Shown piece after piece: positions 47,151 through 58,117 of a stretch of DNA of 64,000 nt (the first letter of the stretch is position 1; every line of letters starts with the position of its first letter). Location: assembly GCF_029962835.1 (NCBI RefSeq), contig NC_080587.1, positions 52,977,528 to 53,041,527 of the forward strand, in the 5' to 3' direction. Source of the stretch: Magnolia sinica. Taxonomy: Eukaryota; Streptophyta; Magnoliopsida; Magnoliales; Magnoliaceae. The notes under the pieces were generated by a model. The model was not told the DNA's origin and did not search any database. It was given only the letters and a program-made list of their open reading frames with translations. A program made the position numbers and the translations under genes.

Positions 47151-49156
47151 ACTATTTGTAGGGGGGCTATGGGCCCAGATTTGAAATCTAGGGCTGCTGC
47201 CTATGGTGAATTGCCCAATCGAATCATCAAGTGGGCCACCATTATATATAATGAGTGGTTAATTTAAGGGCACTAGCAACTCCCATTCAATGTGTTGGAA
47301 TTAGGGTCATGTTTCAATGATCCAAACCATTTATGCGAGGGACTCATCACCGATGGATGATGAAGATGCTGAGCATGATCGTGGATGGAGAATGCAAACA
47401 AATAATAAATAAATAAATTTTAGTTTAGACCATTTCAAATTTTGATCATTCAACTCTTTTAGATGTATCTGGCCCAAGCCCCAATGACTTTTCAGTCCTA
47501 TTAGGGCTAGGACCTGGAAGCGGCTAGGGCATTGGGGAGTAGGCCATTTTTTTTGAACTATGGTGCAGATTTGAGTCAGCCACAAATCAGCACTAGTCCT
47601 CTCCACATAATTGAAATTGCCATTTGGAGATCCACAAAATGCTAAAAACCAAATGTAGCAAAAAATAGAATTAGTCTGGAATTTCATACAAGTGTACACA
47701 GTTTGTAAACCAACCTTGAAGATTTTTTCTTACGGCACATTCTCTCCATAGCCTCTCTCCACAAACTGAGCTTTTCACATGTCTGAAACTCCACCGGAAG
47801 TTTCCTAACCATTATCGACGACCCATGTGGTGTGTTTCCACAATGCTCGACTTAGTAACCAACAATCAATTTGAATTTGATGGACGTAAGCTGTGCCGCT
47901 TAGAGAACTCCCGAAATCCATATGCACTAACATCATAGTTGAACGGCAAAACCTTGACTGAGTATTTGGTTATATTTGGATCAGCAAATTTGGATCAGCA
48001 ACCCTTCCTTGGTTTGCTGCTTGTGCTGGACTATGAAATATTTCAATGAAAGTATAATCTTTCCTTTGCCGTAGTTTGTGTTCTCAACCATCAGAGCATC
48101 AGGGTTTTGTTGCTTTAAATATAGTTTGCATATTATTTATATTGACAAGGAAAGAACCCCAGGTTGGGTATCTATAGCTTATTCATGAAATTTAATGATT
48201 CACTCGAGGCATTCCAGAGAAGAAGTGTGTTTAGAGACAACAAAGGTTCCTAGATGTATTTTACTTATATTGAAAAAGATAGCTTATTGAAAGCGAAAAT
48301 AGCATGTATCATTCCGTGAAATGATAGCACTCTTTTTCTTTCCCCATAAAGTGCACATTAATCCTTAATGGGGACGTGAACAATGCCCCCAAAGCTTTTA
48401 ATGGACACATGGGAGGACCAATCATCAATTTGAACCGACCATTCTTTCATACAACTAACCATGTGAAAAAATCACGCCATAGGAATGATCCCAAGCATCT
48501 GATCAATAACATGGAAAATGGACAGTCAAGATTGAGCAAATAAACAAAATAAGTCCAATTATCATCTTGAACCATCTATTTGATAGATCCTACTTTGTAT
48601 AAGTTATGATAGATCATCTTGAACCATCTTAAACCATCTCAGCTCAGCTCTTTCCATCTCTAATCTACATGAATATTGAGAAAAAAAAAATGTTAAATTC
48701 AATTTTCAGTTTCTCAATTGAGTTGATGAGGAACACAAGGTTTTTGTAAATATGGAGTTTGGATGTGGTACTTGCAGTCCTGCCCTGAATTGCATTTCAG
48801 TCCTTTGCCATCTCCCAAATAAATCCTTACTGAAGAGGGTTCCAGTGGTTCTGATCTTCTCTCCCCTTATTTTGTGTAAGAAGCTAGCTACTCATCACAT
48901 GGGCCCACCATGGAGGTGTCCGAATAAAAAAATCAAGTCGATTTGAAAACCCTTGCCATTGAATAAGAGGTTCAAGATGGATGGTTAAATAAAATTAGTT
49001 TAATGGATTTAGCTATAACGATTGTTTAGTCTTTGCTGGCATATTAGATTAATCATTAATCATTGGTTCTCTATTGAATCTATAACCATTATGTGATTCT
49101 CATGCTTGATTGAGTTCTATTTTTGAACATACACTTAACTATTTTTTTTTTTTCAG
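46395..49156. other. Inner CACTA interior with a (CT)n run; no gene recognised
   Basis: It has a (CT)n microsatellite at 47,093-47,147 and AT-rich, intron-like DNA. A minus ORF of 122 codons (47,331-47,699) and a plus ORF of 64 (48,752-48,946) have no similarity I can name. A T-run and CAG acceptor at 49,140-49,156 lead into the TLD fragment. Confidence 0.4.
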
Positions 49157-49544
49157 GTCTTCTCTTCATGGGAAGGGATTAAACATATTCTGGTCTAACA
49201 TTGAAGGTTACTATGGAAGCTCTGCATATGTCTATGCTACAAGCCCAATTTTCCACATATTTCCACCTTCTGGTCTGTAGAATAAATTCTTTTTACCTGT
49301 ACTGGCATTCTGTAGCTCAACTGAGCATCTATTCTGTCACTGTACAGGGAAGGACAAGAATTTTGTATATAGCCACCTACAACCTACGGGGAGATATGAA
49401 GTATATCCAAAGCCAATGGGTATCGCGTTTGGAGGAATTGTTGGAAATGAGAGAATATTTATAGATGAAGATTTGGCTAGAGTTACTGTTCGTCATCATG
49501 CAGTTGACAAAACTTACCAACCCGGCTCTCTAGTTCCCAATCAG
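49157..49544 (+). pseudogene. Captured TLD-domain protein fragment, two exons with intron
   Basis: Exon 1 (49,157-49,272) gives HGKGLNIFWSNIEGYYG then SSAYVYATSPIFHIFPPSG. Exon 2 (49,348-49,544) gives KNFVYSHLQPTGRYEVYPKP, IAFGGIVGNERIFIDEDLA and VRHHAVDKTYQPGSL. This is the TLD domain of plant proteins related to OXR1/TLDc proteins. The intron (49,273-49,347) has GT and AG borders and splicing keeps the Ser-Gly-Lys frame. Exon 2 ends at a GT donor (CAG|GTAAAT). The middle of the domain, normally between IEGY and the YGSS segment, is missing from exon 1. An intact intron argues for DNA-level capture. There is no start codon or gene end here. Confidence 0.82.
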
Positions 49545-49859
49545 GTAAATTTAGAACCACCTGGCCCTCTAATTCCTAGTCAGAGTGAAAGATAAACATC
49601 GTTACCTACCTGAGTATACTGTGCATTGGACTCTGGCTCCTAGTCCTACTTCCTACCTATTTCTTTCTCTTTTTTGCCTGCTATCTAATTACCTAAATTT
49701 CCTTCTATGTAACTGTATTTTAATCCTGCTATTGTGAAAATGCTGAGCAAGCTGAAGGTATATATTGTTGACATATAGATTACCTTTCACATTTTTCATT
49801 TTACATTTTAGCATAACTGTTGCACACTTGTTGTATGTTGATGAAGTTTGGTTTTGCAG

Positions 49860-49913
49860 TATGAAAGCAATGTGCGATTTGTAAGGTGGTCAGATGGCAG
49901 TTTGCAACTGTAG
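49860..49913 (+). pseudogene. Captured LEO1-like exon piece
   Basis: After the acceptor TTTTGCAG the frame reads YESNVRFVRWSDGSLQL and then stops (TAG). This is the conserved start of the core Leo1 domain (R-x-V-(K/R)-W-S-D-G-S), part of the Paf1 complex that acts in transcription elongation. It is only 17 codons, but the wording is distinctive. It follows the TLD piece on the same strand, so a chimeric transcript could join them. The following sequence does not continue Leo1. Confidence 0.65.
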
Positions 49914-50679
49914 GCGAGGATCTTAGCTTTGAATGCCTCATATTTTTTGAAAAATGGAAGTCATTTTGTGATATCAATTAAGGTATGTTGCTGTCAAATT
50001 TATTTTGCCTTGCTTTGTAGGATGGGAGTTAAACTGCCTTTTAAATGAAGACTGTGGCATGAATGTTCTCATGTGTTCTCAAATTTCCCCTAGCTTTTCT
50101 TTATAAGATATGTTGATTGGTGAACCATTTTTATGAGGGTTCATTCCAAAATTTCGATGGACCAGACCTCATCATAAAATGGACTGTCAATATGAAAAGA
50201 TCTACTGCAATTCAAATACAGAAAACAGATTTTCAAATATTAGAAATACTTGATTATTTTAATTTTATTTTACCTATCTCCTTGATACTTTTGCTACTCT
50301 CTCACACTTACAAAGTTTCCTTGGGGACTGTCTTCTTTACACATTCTGTTGAACTTTTATCCATCAAGTGAACTGACAAATCATAGGTTAAGTGAAATCT
50401 TAATTTAGCTGAAATGGTTGATCTATTCTGTTTTCGCAAATTTAGTTGGTATTGCTATACCTATATTAGTGGGTATTTGAATAGCTGAATGTTTATTTTG
50501 TCTTTGGCTGTTGCAGATTTTGCTTGTTCAGAAATGAGAAGATCAGTGTATGCTCCTGAGTATTGTCTTTCTTTTTTATGTCAAGTCATCGTCGTCTTTC
50601 TCCATAATTTAGTTCTTCAATTTCGGGGCATAGCTTTTTCATATAACTACATTGTTTGTATAATGAAATTGATTTTCAG

Positions 50680-50837
50680 CCATGTGTAATAAGCTTTCTG
50701 ATCAAAGCGAAGCTGAGAATACGGTGTTAGTTGATGGCATATTGATAACTAGTAGAGGCACATCCATGGAGTTCTTGCTTACGATTGTTGAGAAGCTATT
50801 TGGCTACGGATGGATTAAAATGAATGATTGTATTTGA
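50680..50837 (+). pseudogene. Captured DJ-1/PARK7-like protein fragment
   Basis: After the acceptor ATTTTCAG the frame reads CNKLSDQSEAENTVLVDG, then DGILITSRGTSMEFLLTIVE and KLFGYG before running into a TGAATGAT repeat and a stop. This matches the C-terminal part of plant DJ-1 homologues, where V-D-G-x-L-I-T-S-R-G-P-G-T is typical; here the Pro-Gly after Arg-Gly is lost. A possible earlier DJ-1 exon at about 50,517-50,566 is too weak to call. The fragment lies on the same strand as the TLD and LEO1 pieces, close to the right end of the inner CACTA. Confidence 0.7.
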
Positions 50838-51294
50838 TTGAATGAATGATTGTATTTGATTGAATGAATGAATGAATGATTGTTTTTGACTCTTTTTTTT
50901 AGTGTTTCTAAGTTCTTTCTTGTAATCTATTATGGGTTTCTTTTCCCACTTATTTATGTCCACTTTTTAAATGGTAGTAGCTACGACTAATAATCGTAGC
51001 TCTTTATCTAAAAACTGTAGTTGTTGCTAATTTCAGTCTACTGCTACGGTTCTCTCTCCACCTTTACCTACAGATGTAATCCGTAGCTGTATATACTTTA
51101 AAGCTACGGAAAGTATGGCTACAGGTTTAATCCGTAGCTATTACTTCTATGGCTACGGATTCAAGCCGTAGCCATAGCTTTAAGACCTATGGCTACGGCA
51201 CCAATGGCTATGGTCGTGCTACGGACTCTAACCGTAGCCATAGGCCTTTAGCTACGGCTTTAATCCATAGCCTTTGCCCAGTTTTCTGGTAGTG
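50838..51294 (+). repeat. Right subterminal region of the inner CACTA
   Basis: From about 50,975 it is filled with inverted and direct GCTACGG / CCGTAGC words (AATCCGTAGCTGTATATAC, GGCTACGGATTCAAGCCGTA, TCTAACCGTAGCCATAGG), ending in TTTCTGGTAGTG. Such repeats are the presumed binding sites of TNPA-type proteins. The start is a short TGAATGAT/TGTATTTGAT repeat. Confidence 0.82.
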
Positions 51295-52345
51295 TATACT
51301 TATAACCTCAACCTAAACTTATAACTATACCTATAACCTATAAACTAAACCCATACCTATAACCTTAACCTAAACTAATAACTTTAACCTAAACTTATTC
51401 TCAAATCCCAAAACCTAAACCTAAACCTTAACCTTAACCTATAACCTATACTTATAACCTTAACCTAAACTTATAACCTTAACCTAAACCTATTCTCAAT
51501 TCCCAAAACCTATACTTATAACCTAAACCTAAACCTTAACCTATAACCTATACTTATAACCTTAACCTAAACTTATAAGTATACTTATAACCTATAACCT
51601 AAACCTATACCTATAAGCTTAACCTAAACTTATAACCTTAACCTAAACCTATTCTCAAATCCTAAAACCTAAACCTAAACCTTAACCTTAACCTATAACA
51701 TATAATTACAACCTTAACCTAAACTTATAACCTTAACCTAAACCTATTCTCAATTCCCAAAACCTATACTTATAACCTAAACCTAAACCTTAACCTAAAC
51801 CTAAACCTATACTTATAACCTATAACCTATAACCTAAACCTAAAACCTCTATAACCTAACCTAAACCTTAACCTATAACCTATAACCTATAACCTGAACC
51901 TTAACCTCTATAATCTAAACCTAAACCTTAACCTTAACCTAAACTTATAACCTTAACCTAAACTTATAACCTTAGCCTAAACATATTCTCAAATCTCAAA
52001 ACATGTACTTATAACCTAAACCTAAACCTTAACCTTAATCTATAACCTATACTTACAACCTTAACCTATACTTATAACCTTAACCTAAACCTATTCTCAA
52101 ATCCGAAAATGTATACTTAAAACCTAAACCTAAACATTAATGTATAACCTATAACCTATAACCTAAACTTATAAACTATAACCTAAGCTATCAATTCCCT
52201 AAACCTTATCCTTAACGTATTCTCAAATCCCTAAACCTAAACCTACACCTAATCCTAACCTCAACTCCCTAACCTAAACCTAAACCTAAACTTATACCTA
52301 TTCTCAATTCCTAAACCTAAACATATAACCTAAACCTATAACCAA
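51295..52345 (-). repeat. C-rich telomere-like array, continued right of the inner CACTA
   Basis: Same CCTAAACC / CCTATAACC words and CCTATTCTCAAATCCC marker as 28,603-30,497. It ends with AATCCTAACCTCAACTCCC (the inverse of the GGGAGTTGAGATTAGGATT marker of the left array) and then ACCAAGCCTAATC. The transposase gene begins about 50 bases further on. Confidence 0.9.
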
Positions 52346-52398
52346 GCCTAATCTTAAAGCTATTTTCGTAAACTGACTCTAGTCTTTTCATTGTAGAG

Positions 52399-55300
52399 AT
52401 GGATAAGAGTTGGATGTGAGCTAAGAATAGGTTTGGCCTAGAGTATAAACAAGGGGTTCAAGAGTTCATGGAATTTACACGAAATCGGGCAAATTCAAGG
52501 AATAGGATTAGGTGTCCATGTTGAAAATGCAAGAACATGATATATAAGACTTTAGACAAAGTAGAGGATGATTTGTTCATAGTTGGGATTGACCAGGGTT
52601 ACACTTGGTGGATCAATCATGGTGAAGATATGACCCATAGATTTGAGGGCACTGAAGTTAACGAAGACCCAATTGTGCCGGATGACGAGGATGAAGACGT
52701 TAACGAAATGCAGGATATTATAAGGGATGTGTTCAGGGGAACAGTTGCGGATACTGATTTTACAGCGACAAGCAGTAGCCAAGATATTCCTCCAATGGGT
52801 AATGTCGAATTAGAAAAGTTTAGTAAGTTGTTGAGGGATGCGCAACGTCCACTTTATCCGGAGTGTGAAAACTTCTCCAAGTTGAATTTTCTTACAAAGT
52901 TACTTCATTTGAAGACAATAAATCATTGGGTAACAAATTGTTCAACATGTTACTTAAGTTGTTGAAAGAAGCATTACTGGACGGTGAGACATGGCCTAAG
53001 TTTCATTACGAGGCAAAATCCTTGATGTGAGACTTGGGCCTTGGTTACATCCTCATACATGCATGTATAAATGATTGTTTATTGTATTAGAAAGAACATG
53101 ATAAGGTTCAAGAGTGTCATTTTTGTGAAGAGTCTAACTGGAAGTATGACAAAGTCAGGCATAAGAAAATTCCGCAAAAGGTGTTAAGGTACTTCCTATT
53201 GAAACCTAGATTGCAAAGATTATCTATGTCTCGTAAAATAGTTGAAGATATGAGGTGGCATAAGGAGAAACACATTCATGATGATAGTACACTGAGGCAC
53301 CCTGCAGACTCTAAAGCCAGGAAAAATTATGACAAGCAACATAACTGGTTTGCAGAAGATTCTCACAATGTTCGACTAGGTCTTGTAAGTGATGGTTTTA
53401 ATCCATTTGGTAATATGAGTAGCTTGTACAGTATGTGGCCAGTGGTACTTATGCCCTACAATTTACCTCCTTGGTTGTATATGAAGAAGTCATTTTTCAT
53501 AATATTATTACTTATTTCTGAACCCAGGTCACCTGGGAATGACATTGATGTGTATTTGCGACCATTAGTAGATGAATTAAACGAGTTGTGGAGTCAAGGT
53601 GTAGAAACGTATGACACATTTACAGGACAGACATTTCGATTACATGCAGCGGTCTTGTGGATAATAAATGACTTTTCCGCATATGAAAATTTGTCTGGGT
53701 GGAGCACAAAAGGCAAGTTGGCTTGTCTTACATTTGTTATTAAGACTTGTTCATTGTCATTGAAGCATGGTAGAAAAATGTGTTATATGGGACATCGTCG
53801 CTTCCTTTCGAACAATCATAGTTGAAGACGATGATCTTTGATGGCAAACAAGATCATTGGCCGCCCCCGAAAGTGTTATCTGGGGAAGATGTGATACAAC
53901 AACTCAGTAACATTGGAGGTTAGATTTGGTAAGGCATCACACTTGAAGAAGAGGAAACATATAGTATTGGACTATAACTGGAGGAAGAAGATATCTTTTT
54001 TGAGTTGCCCTATTGGAGTGATCTGAAATTGCAACACAATTTGGATGTCTGCATATTAAGAAAAATATATGTGAAAATGTCTTCAGAACATTGATGAACA
54101 TAGAAAAGAAAATAAAAAACAGTTTCAAGGCTCGATTGGATCTACAAGAAATGGGTTTAAGGAAAGAGTTACACTTGTAACCACATAAAAATTTGTATAC
54201 TATACCAGCAGCCTGCTGCATGTTGACAAAACTAAAGAGAAAGCGTTTATGTGAATGGTTAAGATCGGTGAAGTTTCCCAATAGGTATGCGTTAAACATA
54301 TCTCGGCGCGTAAATGTTACGGACTGTAAGGTAACAAGAATGAAAAGTCATGACTGTCACATACTTCTGCAATGCCTACTGCCGGTTGCAATTCATGGAT
54401 TCCTGAGTAAAAATATCAATGCGGCATTGATTGAGTTGGGGATATTCTTTAAGGATTTGTGTTCAAAATCGTTGAATGTAGATGTTATTAAACCACTGGA
54501 AAGGGACATTGCCATAATCATTTGCAAACTTGAAAGAATATTTTCACCTGCGTTATTCGATGTCATGGTACACCTAGCGATTCACTTACCGCACGAGGCG
54601 AAGCTTGTAGGCCTAGTACAATATCGTTGATGTATCAGATCGAAAGGTGGTAGAACCTATTAAAAATTTTATTCATTCCGTAAACTACATATATCCATAT
54701 TTTTATACTCTTAACATAGTGGTTTTGTGTACAGATACCTTCACACACGCAAATGATTTGTGAGGAATAAGGCATGCCCGAAGGGATCCATAGTTGAAGC
54801 GTACATTAATAATGAGTGCCTTACATTTTACTCTATATATCTTCATATGATAGAGACTAGATTTAACCGAGAAGATCGGAATGCCGATGAAGGCAAGAGC
54901 ATGAATAAGGACTCATATTTGTGTTTGCACATAACGTTCGTCCTTTAGGATCCTCGACGTTTCAGGATATGGACCTTGGAAATCTAGCAAAGGCGATGTG
55001 GTATGTGTTGCATAATTGTAAATAAATTTGAGGTAGCACTCGAGTCTTTGCACGAAATTTTTCAGGTCATTACAATCTTAATGTTTCTTGCTGATGACGT
55101 GCCATTTATGTGTAGCGAACACATAGACGAGATGAAGTCCAAATTTCTCACAAGTTATGATCGAATGCATTAGGATCATTTTTCAAAATGGTTCACAGAA
55201 CGTGTAAGATTTCACATTGTATCTCACCACACTTAGAATTTTCGTTGTATTGCACATTATTTGAACCTAAGAAAATTCCTAAACAATTACATTCTGTACA

Positions 55301-56097
55301 TGATAATAGATGAAGACGTTGCGTACGGGCAACTCTGCAGATGCGTCTGATGCACTATACTCACTGGCGTGTGGCCCTGATAGACATGTATCTAGATATA
55401 CAGGTTGTATTGTAAATGAGATTTGGTTCCACAAGGAAGAACGTGACAAGTATAGGACCACACAAAATAGTGGGGTGGTTGTGAAGGGAACAAATGAGGA
55501 GGATGAAATTGACTATTTTGGAGTTTTGACGGATATTATTGAGCTGAATTATTGTATGAGAAATTGGGTGTACTTATTTAGATGTGATTGGTGGTTGGAA
55601 ATAAGAAGTTGGGAATACAGACTGGCAACTACTTTACGAGCGTAAATTTATCTCGGAAATGGTTTAAGGACAACCCATTTGTCCTTGCCAGTCAAGCCGA
55701 GCAAGTATTTTACCTCGCTGACACCAAGTTAGGCGGCTCTTGGCACGTGGTGCAGAAAATAAAGCCCAGGAACTTATTTGACGTTCCCTTACTAGAAGTT
55801 GAAGATAGCGAGGACGCGGGAAATGACACGTCTAGGGTTGAACAAGCATATCAAGAAGACATGCCATCTGGGGATACATGGACTGATTCAAGTGTTGATA
55901 TTGATGTGGTGTAATTGGACAGAGATGATGTGCCGCCTAATCATGTTGATGCCTCAATAGTACATGACATTATTAGAGATGATAGCGGTTTCATTGAGGG
56001 ATCCATTGCAGACGATGAAGAGGAAATACTAATTGGTGATAGTGATGGTGAAGAAGAAATAGTCCTAAGCGATAGTGATACAGATGACGATTATTAA
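52399..56097 (+). pseudogene. TNPD-type CACTA transposase (Transposase_21 family), decayed
   Basis: The transposase would cut and join the CACTA ends. Starting MDKSWM (52,399, then a stop), the transposase-associated domain follows (YKQGVQEFMEF; 52,537-52,965 with FIVGIDQGYTWWINHGED). The Transposase_21 core is best kept at 53,181-53,825: RLQRLSMSRKIVEDMRWHKE, LGLVSDGFNPFGNMSSLYSM, NDIDVYLRPLVDELNELW and GWSTKGKLACL. The SDG and D-x-Y-L-R-P-L segments that house acidic residues are retained. DUF4218-like sequence follows at 54,193-54,948 (MKSHDCHILLQCLLPVAI, FDVMVHLAIHLPHEAKLVG) and DUF4216-like at 55,400-55,770 (TTQNSGVVVKG, FVLASQAEQVFYLADTKLGG). An acidic tail (to 56,097) comes after an in-frame TAA. 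There are many frameshifts, and an LTR sliver lies in the C-terminal part. Introns may account for some breaks. Confidence 0.9.
55025..55074 (-). mobile_element. Fifty-base sliver of a family-A LTR end inside the transposase gene
   Basis: On the minus strand it begins TGTAATGACCTGAAAAATTT and continues to a GAGTGCTACCTC block, matching the first 50 bases of the family-A LTR (compare 513 leftwards and 36,813). Transposase text is readable before it (MWYVLHNC) and after it (DEMKSKFLTSYDRMH), so it interrupts the C-terminal part of the gene. Confidence 0.7.
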
Positions 56098-56380
56098 ATG
56101 TACACATGATTTACATGTCATTTTTCAATTCGAATATGTATATTTAATATAGAATGACAATGTGTAATGGAATTTTCAAGGGTTATAGATTAAAGTTTAC
56201 AGTTTTATTATATTCTTCTTGCATATTATAGTGTAATGGTCTAATCATATTTTAATCATCTCTCTAAGCATAAGCACAAATGCATTGTATTGTCAACACT
56301 ACTTGTATGATATTTTAGTATATTCTACTTGTATTGACATTGTTTAAATTTATAAGTTCGTGGCTCGCACATATTCAGTG

Positions 56381-58074
56381 ATGGCACTAGGTGGGAGAGC
56401 ACGTCGTTCGCGCACTGGATCTACCCCTTCTGCCTGTGATGCGATGGAGCCAGCATCGCCGTCACTTGTTGCATCGCAGGTCTGATCCCTCAGTCATGCA
56501 TACACTAGGCACTACATGTAAGTCTAGACATATATTTCTTTTAATGACTTCTGTTTATGTTTAGACTTACATATTTCTTTTGAAATAGCGTCGTCGACCA
56601 GCTGACGAGGATGTGGACCCACGCGTGGGTTGTTTTTAGAGCGACTTATACGTGAGGGTAGGGTGACGGTAGAGTTCCCACAAGACTATATTAGACGTGT
56701 TGGAAACAATGCCATGTCATTTACGTCGGAGGTCGGTATCTTATGCCGATCTCTAATCCCCCCCCCCCCACCACCTCCTGTTGGGCAGACATGACAAATG
56801 ATGTGCGGCAGCTCATCCGTCAGCGCCTTCAGGTAAATATTAGTAAATTAAAATTTATTTTATAAAAGTTCATTTATGGTTAAGTTATTTTCTTAATAAG
56901 TGTATTACTTTAATCTATTATTTACGAAACTACAGGATAAATTTAACTTGGATTTAAGTGTTCTGCACATCTCCCATGCTGTCGATAACATGATCGAGGA
57001 GCAGTTCAAGGATTACTGCAATAAGTTACACCAGTGGTACAAGCGGTGGGCGAGCCACAAGGAGGCCGCACAATCCGCACCACTGCACGTGACCCATGAG
57101 GACTGACAGATACTCTGTGATAGGATTTTGTCTGATTCTTTTCATGTAATATTTACATATTTATGATATCTTAACGTAATAATTAAATTCACAATTAATA
57201 ACAATGTATTATGAATAATGTGTTCAGAAGAGGAGCAAAATAAATTCTGACAACAAGAGAACGTTAGAAGTGAACCACGTACCTGGTTCAAAGTCATTTG
57301 TACGACTTTGTCACGACATAGTAAGAAATTACTGGTAATTATTACGTTTATATATTCTTTCCATGCATTTATATTAACTATATTTCGATTGCGCAGTGAG
57401 ATTCCGTCACTGGCTAATAGCCCGGACCAGTAAACTTGTACAAAGGGACTCACTATCGGCAGATAACAGGATCTTGGGTACATCCTGAAGCCAGCGAGAT
57501 TTGGGTAAAAATACTTACATTGTAAAATTTAATTTCATTAAATTATAATAATGTCATTTATTATGAAAATTTATATGTTTTCATTACAGGAGGAGATAAA
57601 CACCTTACGTAGTTAGCCCACTCCCAATGGTACTCAACGGAGTGATCCAGAGATCTTGAGTCAGGTGATTGGCACCTGTTCTAAATATGTGTGTGGGCTT
57701 GGCCATGGTGCCAAGATAATAGCACCTGCTAGAGCTGCCTCCAGCCGATCCATCGTCGTTGGCGACAATACCGTACACGGAGCTGATATCGCAGAGAGAG
57801 AGGTTCAGCAGATACGGGTCGTCGTCCAATACATAGAGAGGAGCTGGACAGGCAGAAGGAGGAGTAGGAGAGGAAGAAGATGACGGAGGTGGACAGGCAG
57901 AGGGAGGAATAGGAGAGGAAGATAATGGAGGAGCTGGCAAGGTAGAGGGAGGAGCAGGAGAGGAGGATGGAGGAGATGCGAGTGGAGCATGAGTGACGAA
58001 TCACGGAAATATTTCATGCTCTCGCTGCATGCTTACCCACCGATGCCCCACCACCTCCGCCTTCATCTTTGTGA
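56381..58074 (+). pseudogene. TNPA-type CACTA protein gene (Transposase_24 family), decayed, multi-exon
   Basis: TNPA-like proteins bind the subterminal repeats of CACTA elements and help bring the ends together. Likely exons are 56,381-56,479 (MALGGRARRSRTGSTPSA), 56,589-56,832 (frame shifts; FPQDYIRRVGNNAMSFTSEV, ending VRQLIRQRLQ), 56,936-57,140 (FNLDLSVLHISHAVDNMIEE, HKEAAQSAPLHVTHED then a stop), 57,228-57,320 (SKINSDNKRTLEVNHVPGSK), 57,397-57,504 (THYRQITGSWVHPEASEIW in one frame) and 57,590-58,074. The last gives TPNGTQRSDPEILSQVIG, GLGHGAK, then a charged heptad region (ELDRQKEE, EVDRQREE, RRMEEMRVEHE) that looks like a coiled coil with stops. Introns have GT-AG borders. The gene is inactive as written. 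It lies 283 bases after TNPD, in the usual order. Confidence 0.82.
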
Positions 58075-58117
58075 TTTTTTATATTTTTGTTTATTATGTT
58101 AAGCTTATATGTATTTA

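Larger units (their letters stand above)
30498..51294 (+). mobile_element. Inner CACTA element carrying host gene fragments (Pack-CACTA type), 20.8 kb with nested LTR element
   Basis: The left end reads CACTACCAAAAAAATG (30,498). The right end is CAGTTTTCTGGTAGTG (to 51,294), that is CACTACCAGAAAACTG inverted. TAT is duplicated on both sides (30,495-30,497; 51,295-51,297). Subterminal arrays use a different word from the outer element: GCTACGG / CCGTAGC. No CACTA transposase is visible inside. Removing the nested LTR element leaves about 7.8 kb. That DNA contains fragments resembling 11S globulin (minus) and TLD, LEO1 and DJ-1 (plus). It was probably mobilised by a transposase from elsewhere; the plus strand is only a convention here. 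Confidence 0.88.

Noticed and set aside
47331..47699. Minus ORF of 122 codons in the inner CACTA
   Set aside because: No recognisable motif, and no related second copy or splice context; may be chance in AT-rich DNA.
50489..50689. Earlier DJ-1 exon in the inner CACTA
   Set aside because: A short stretch near 50,517-50,566 vaguely fits after an AG acceptor, but with a stop and too few residues to call.
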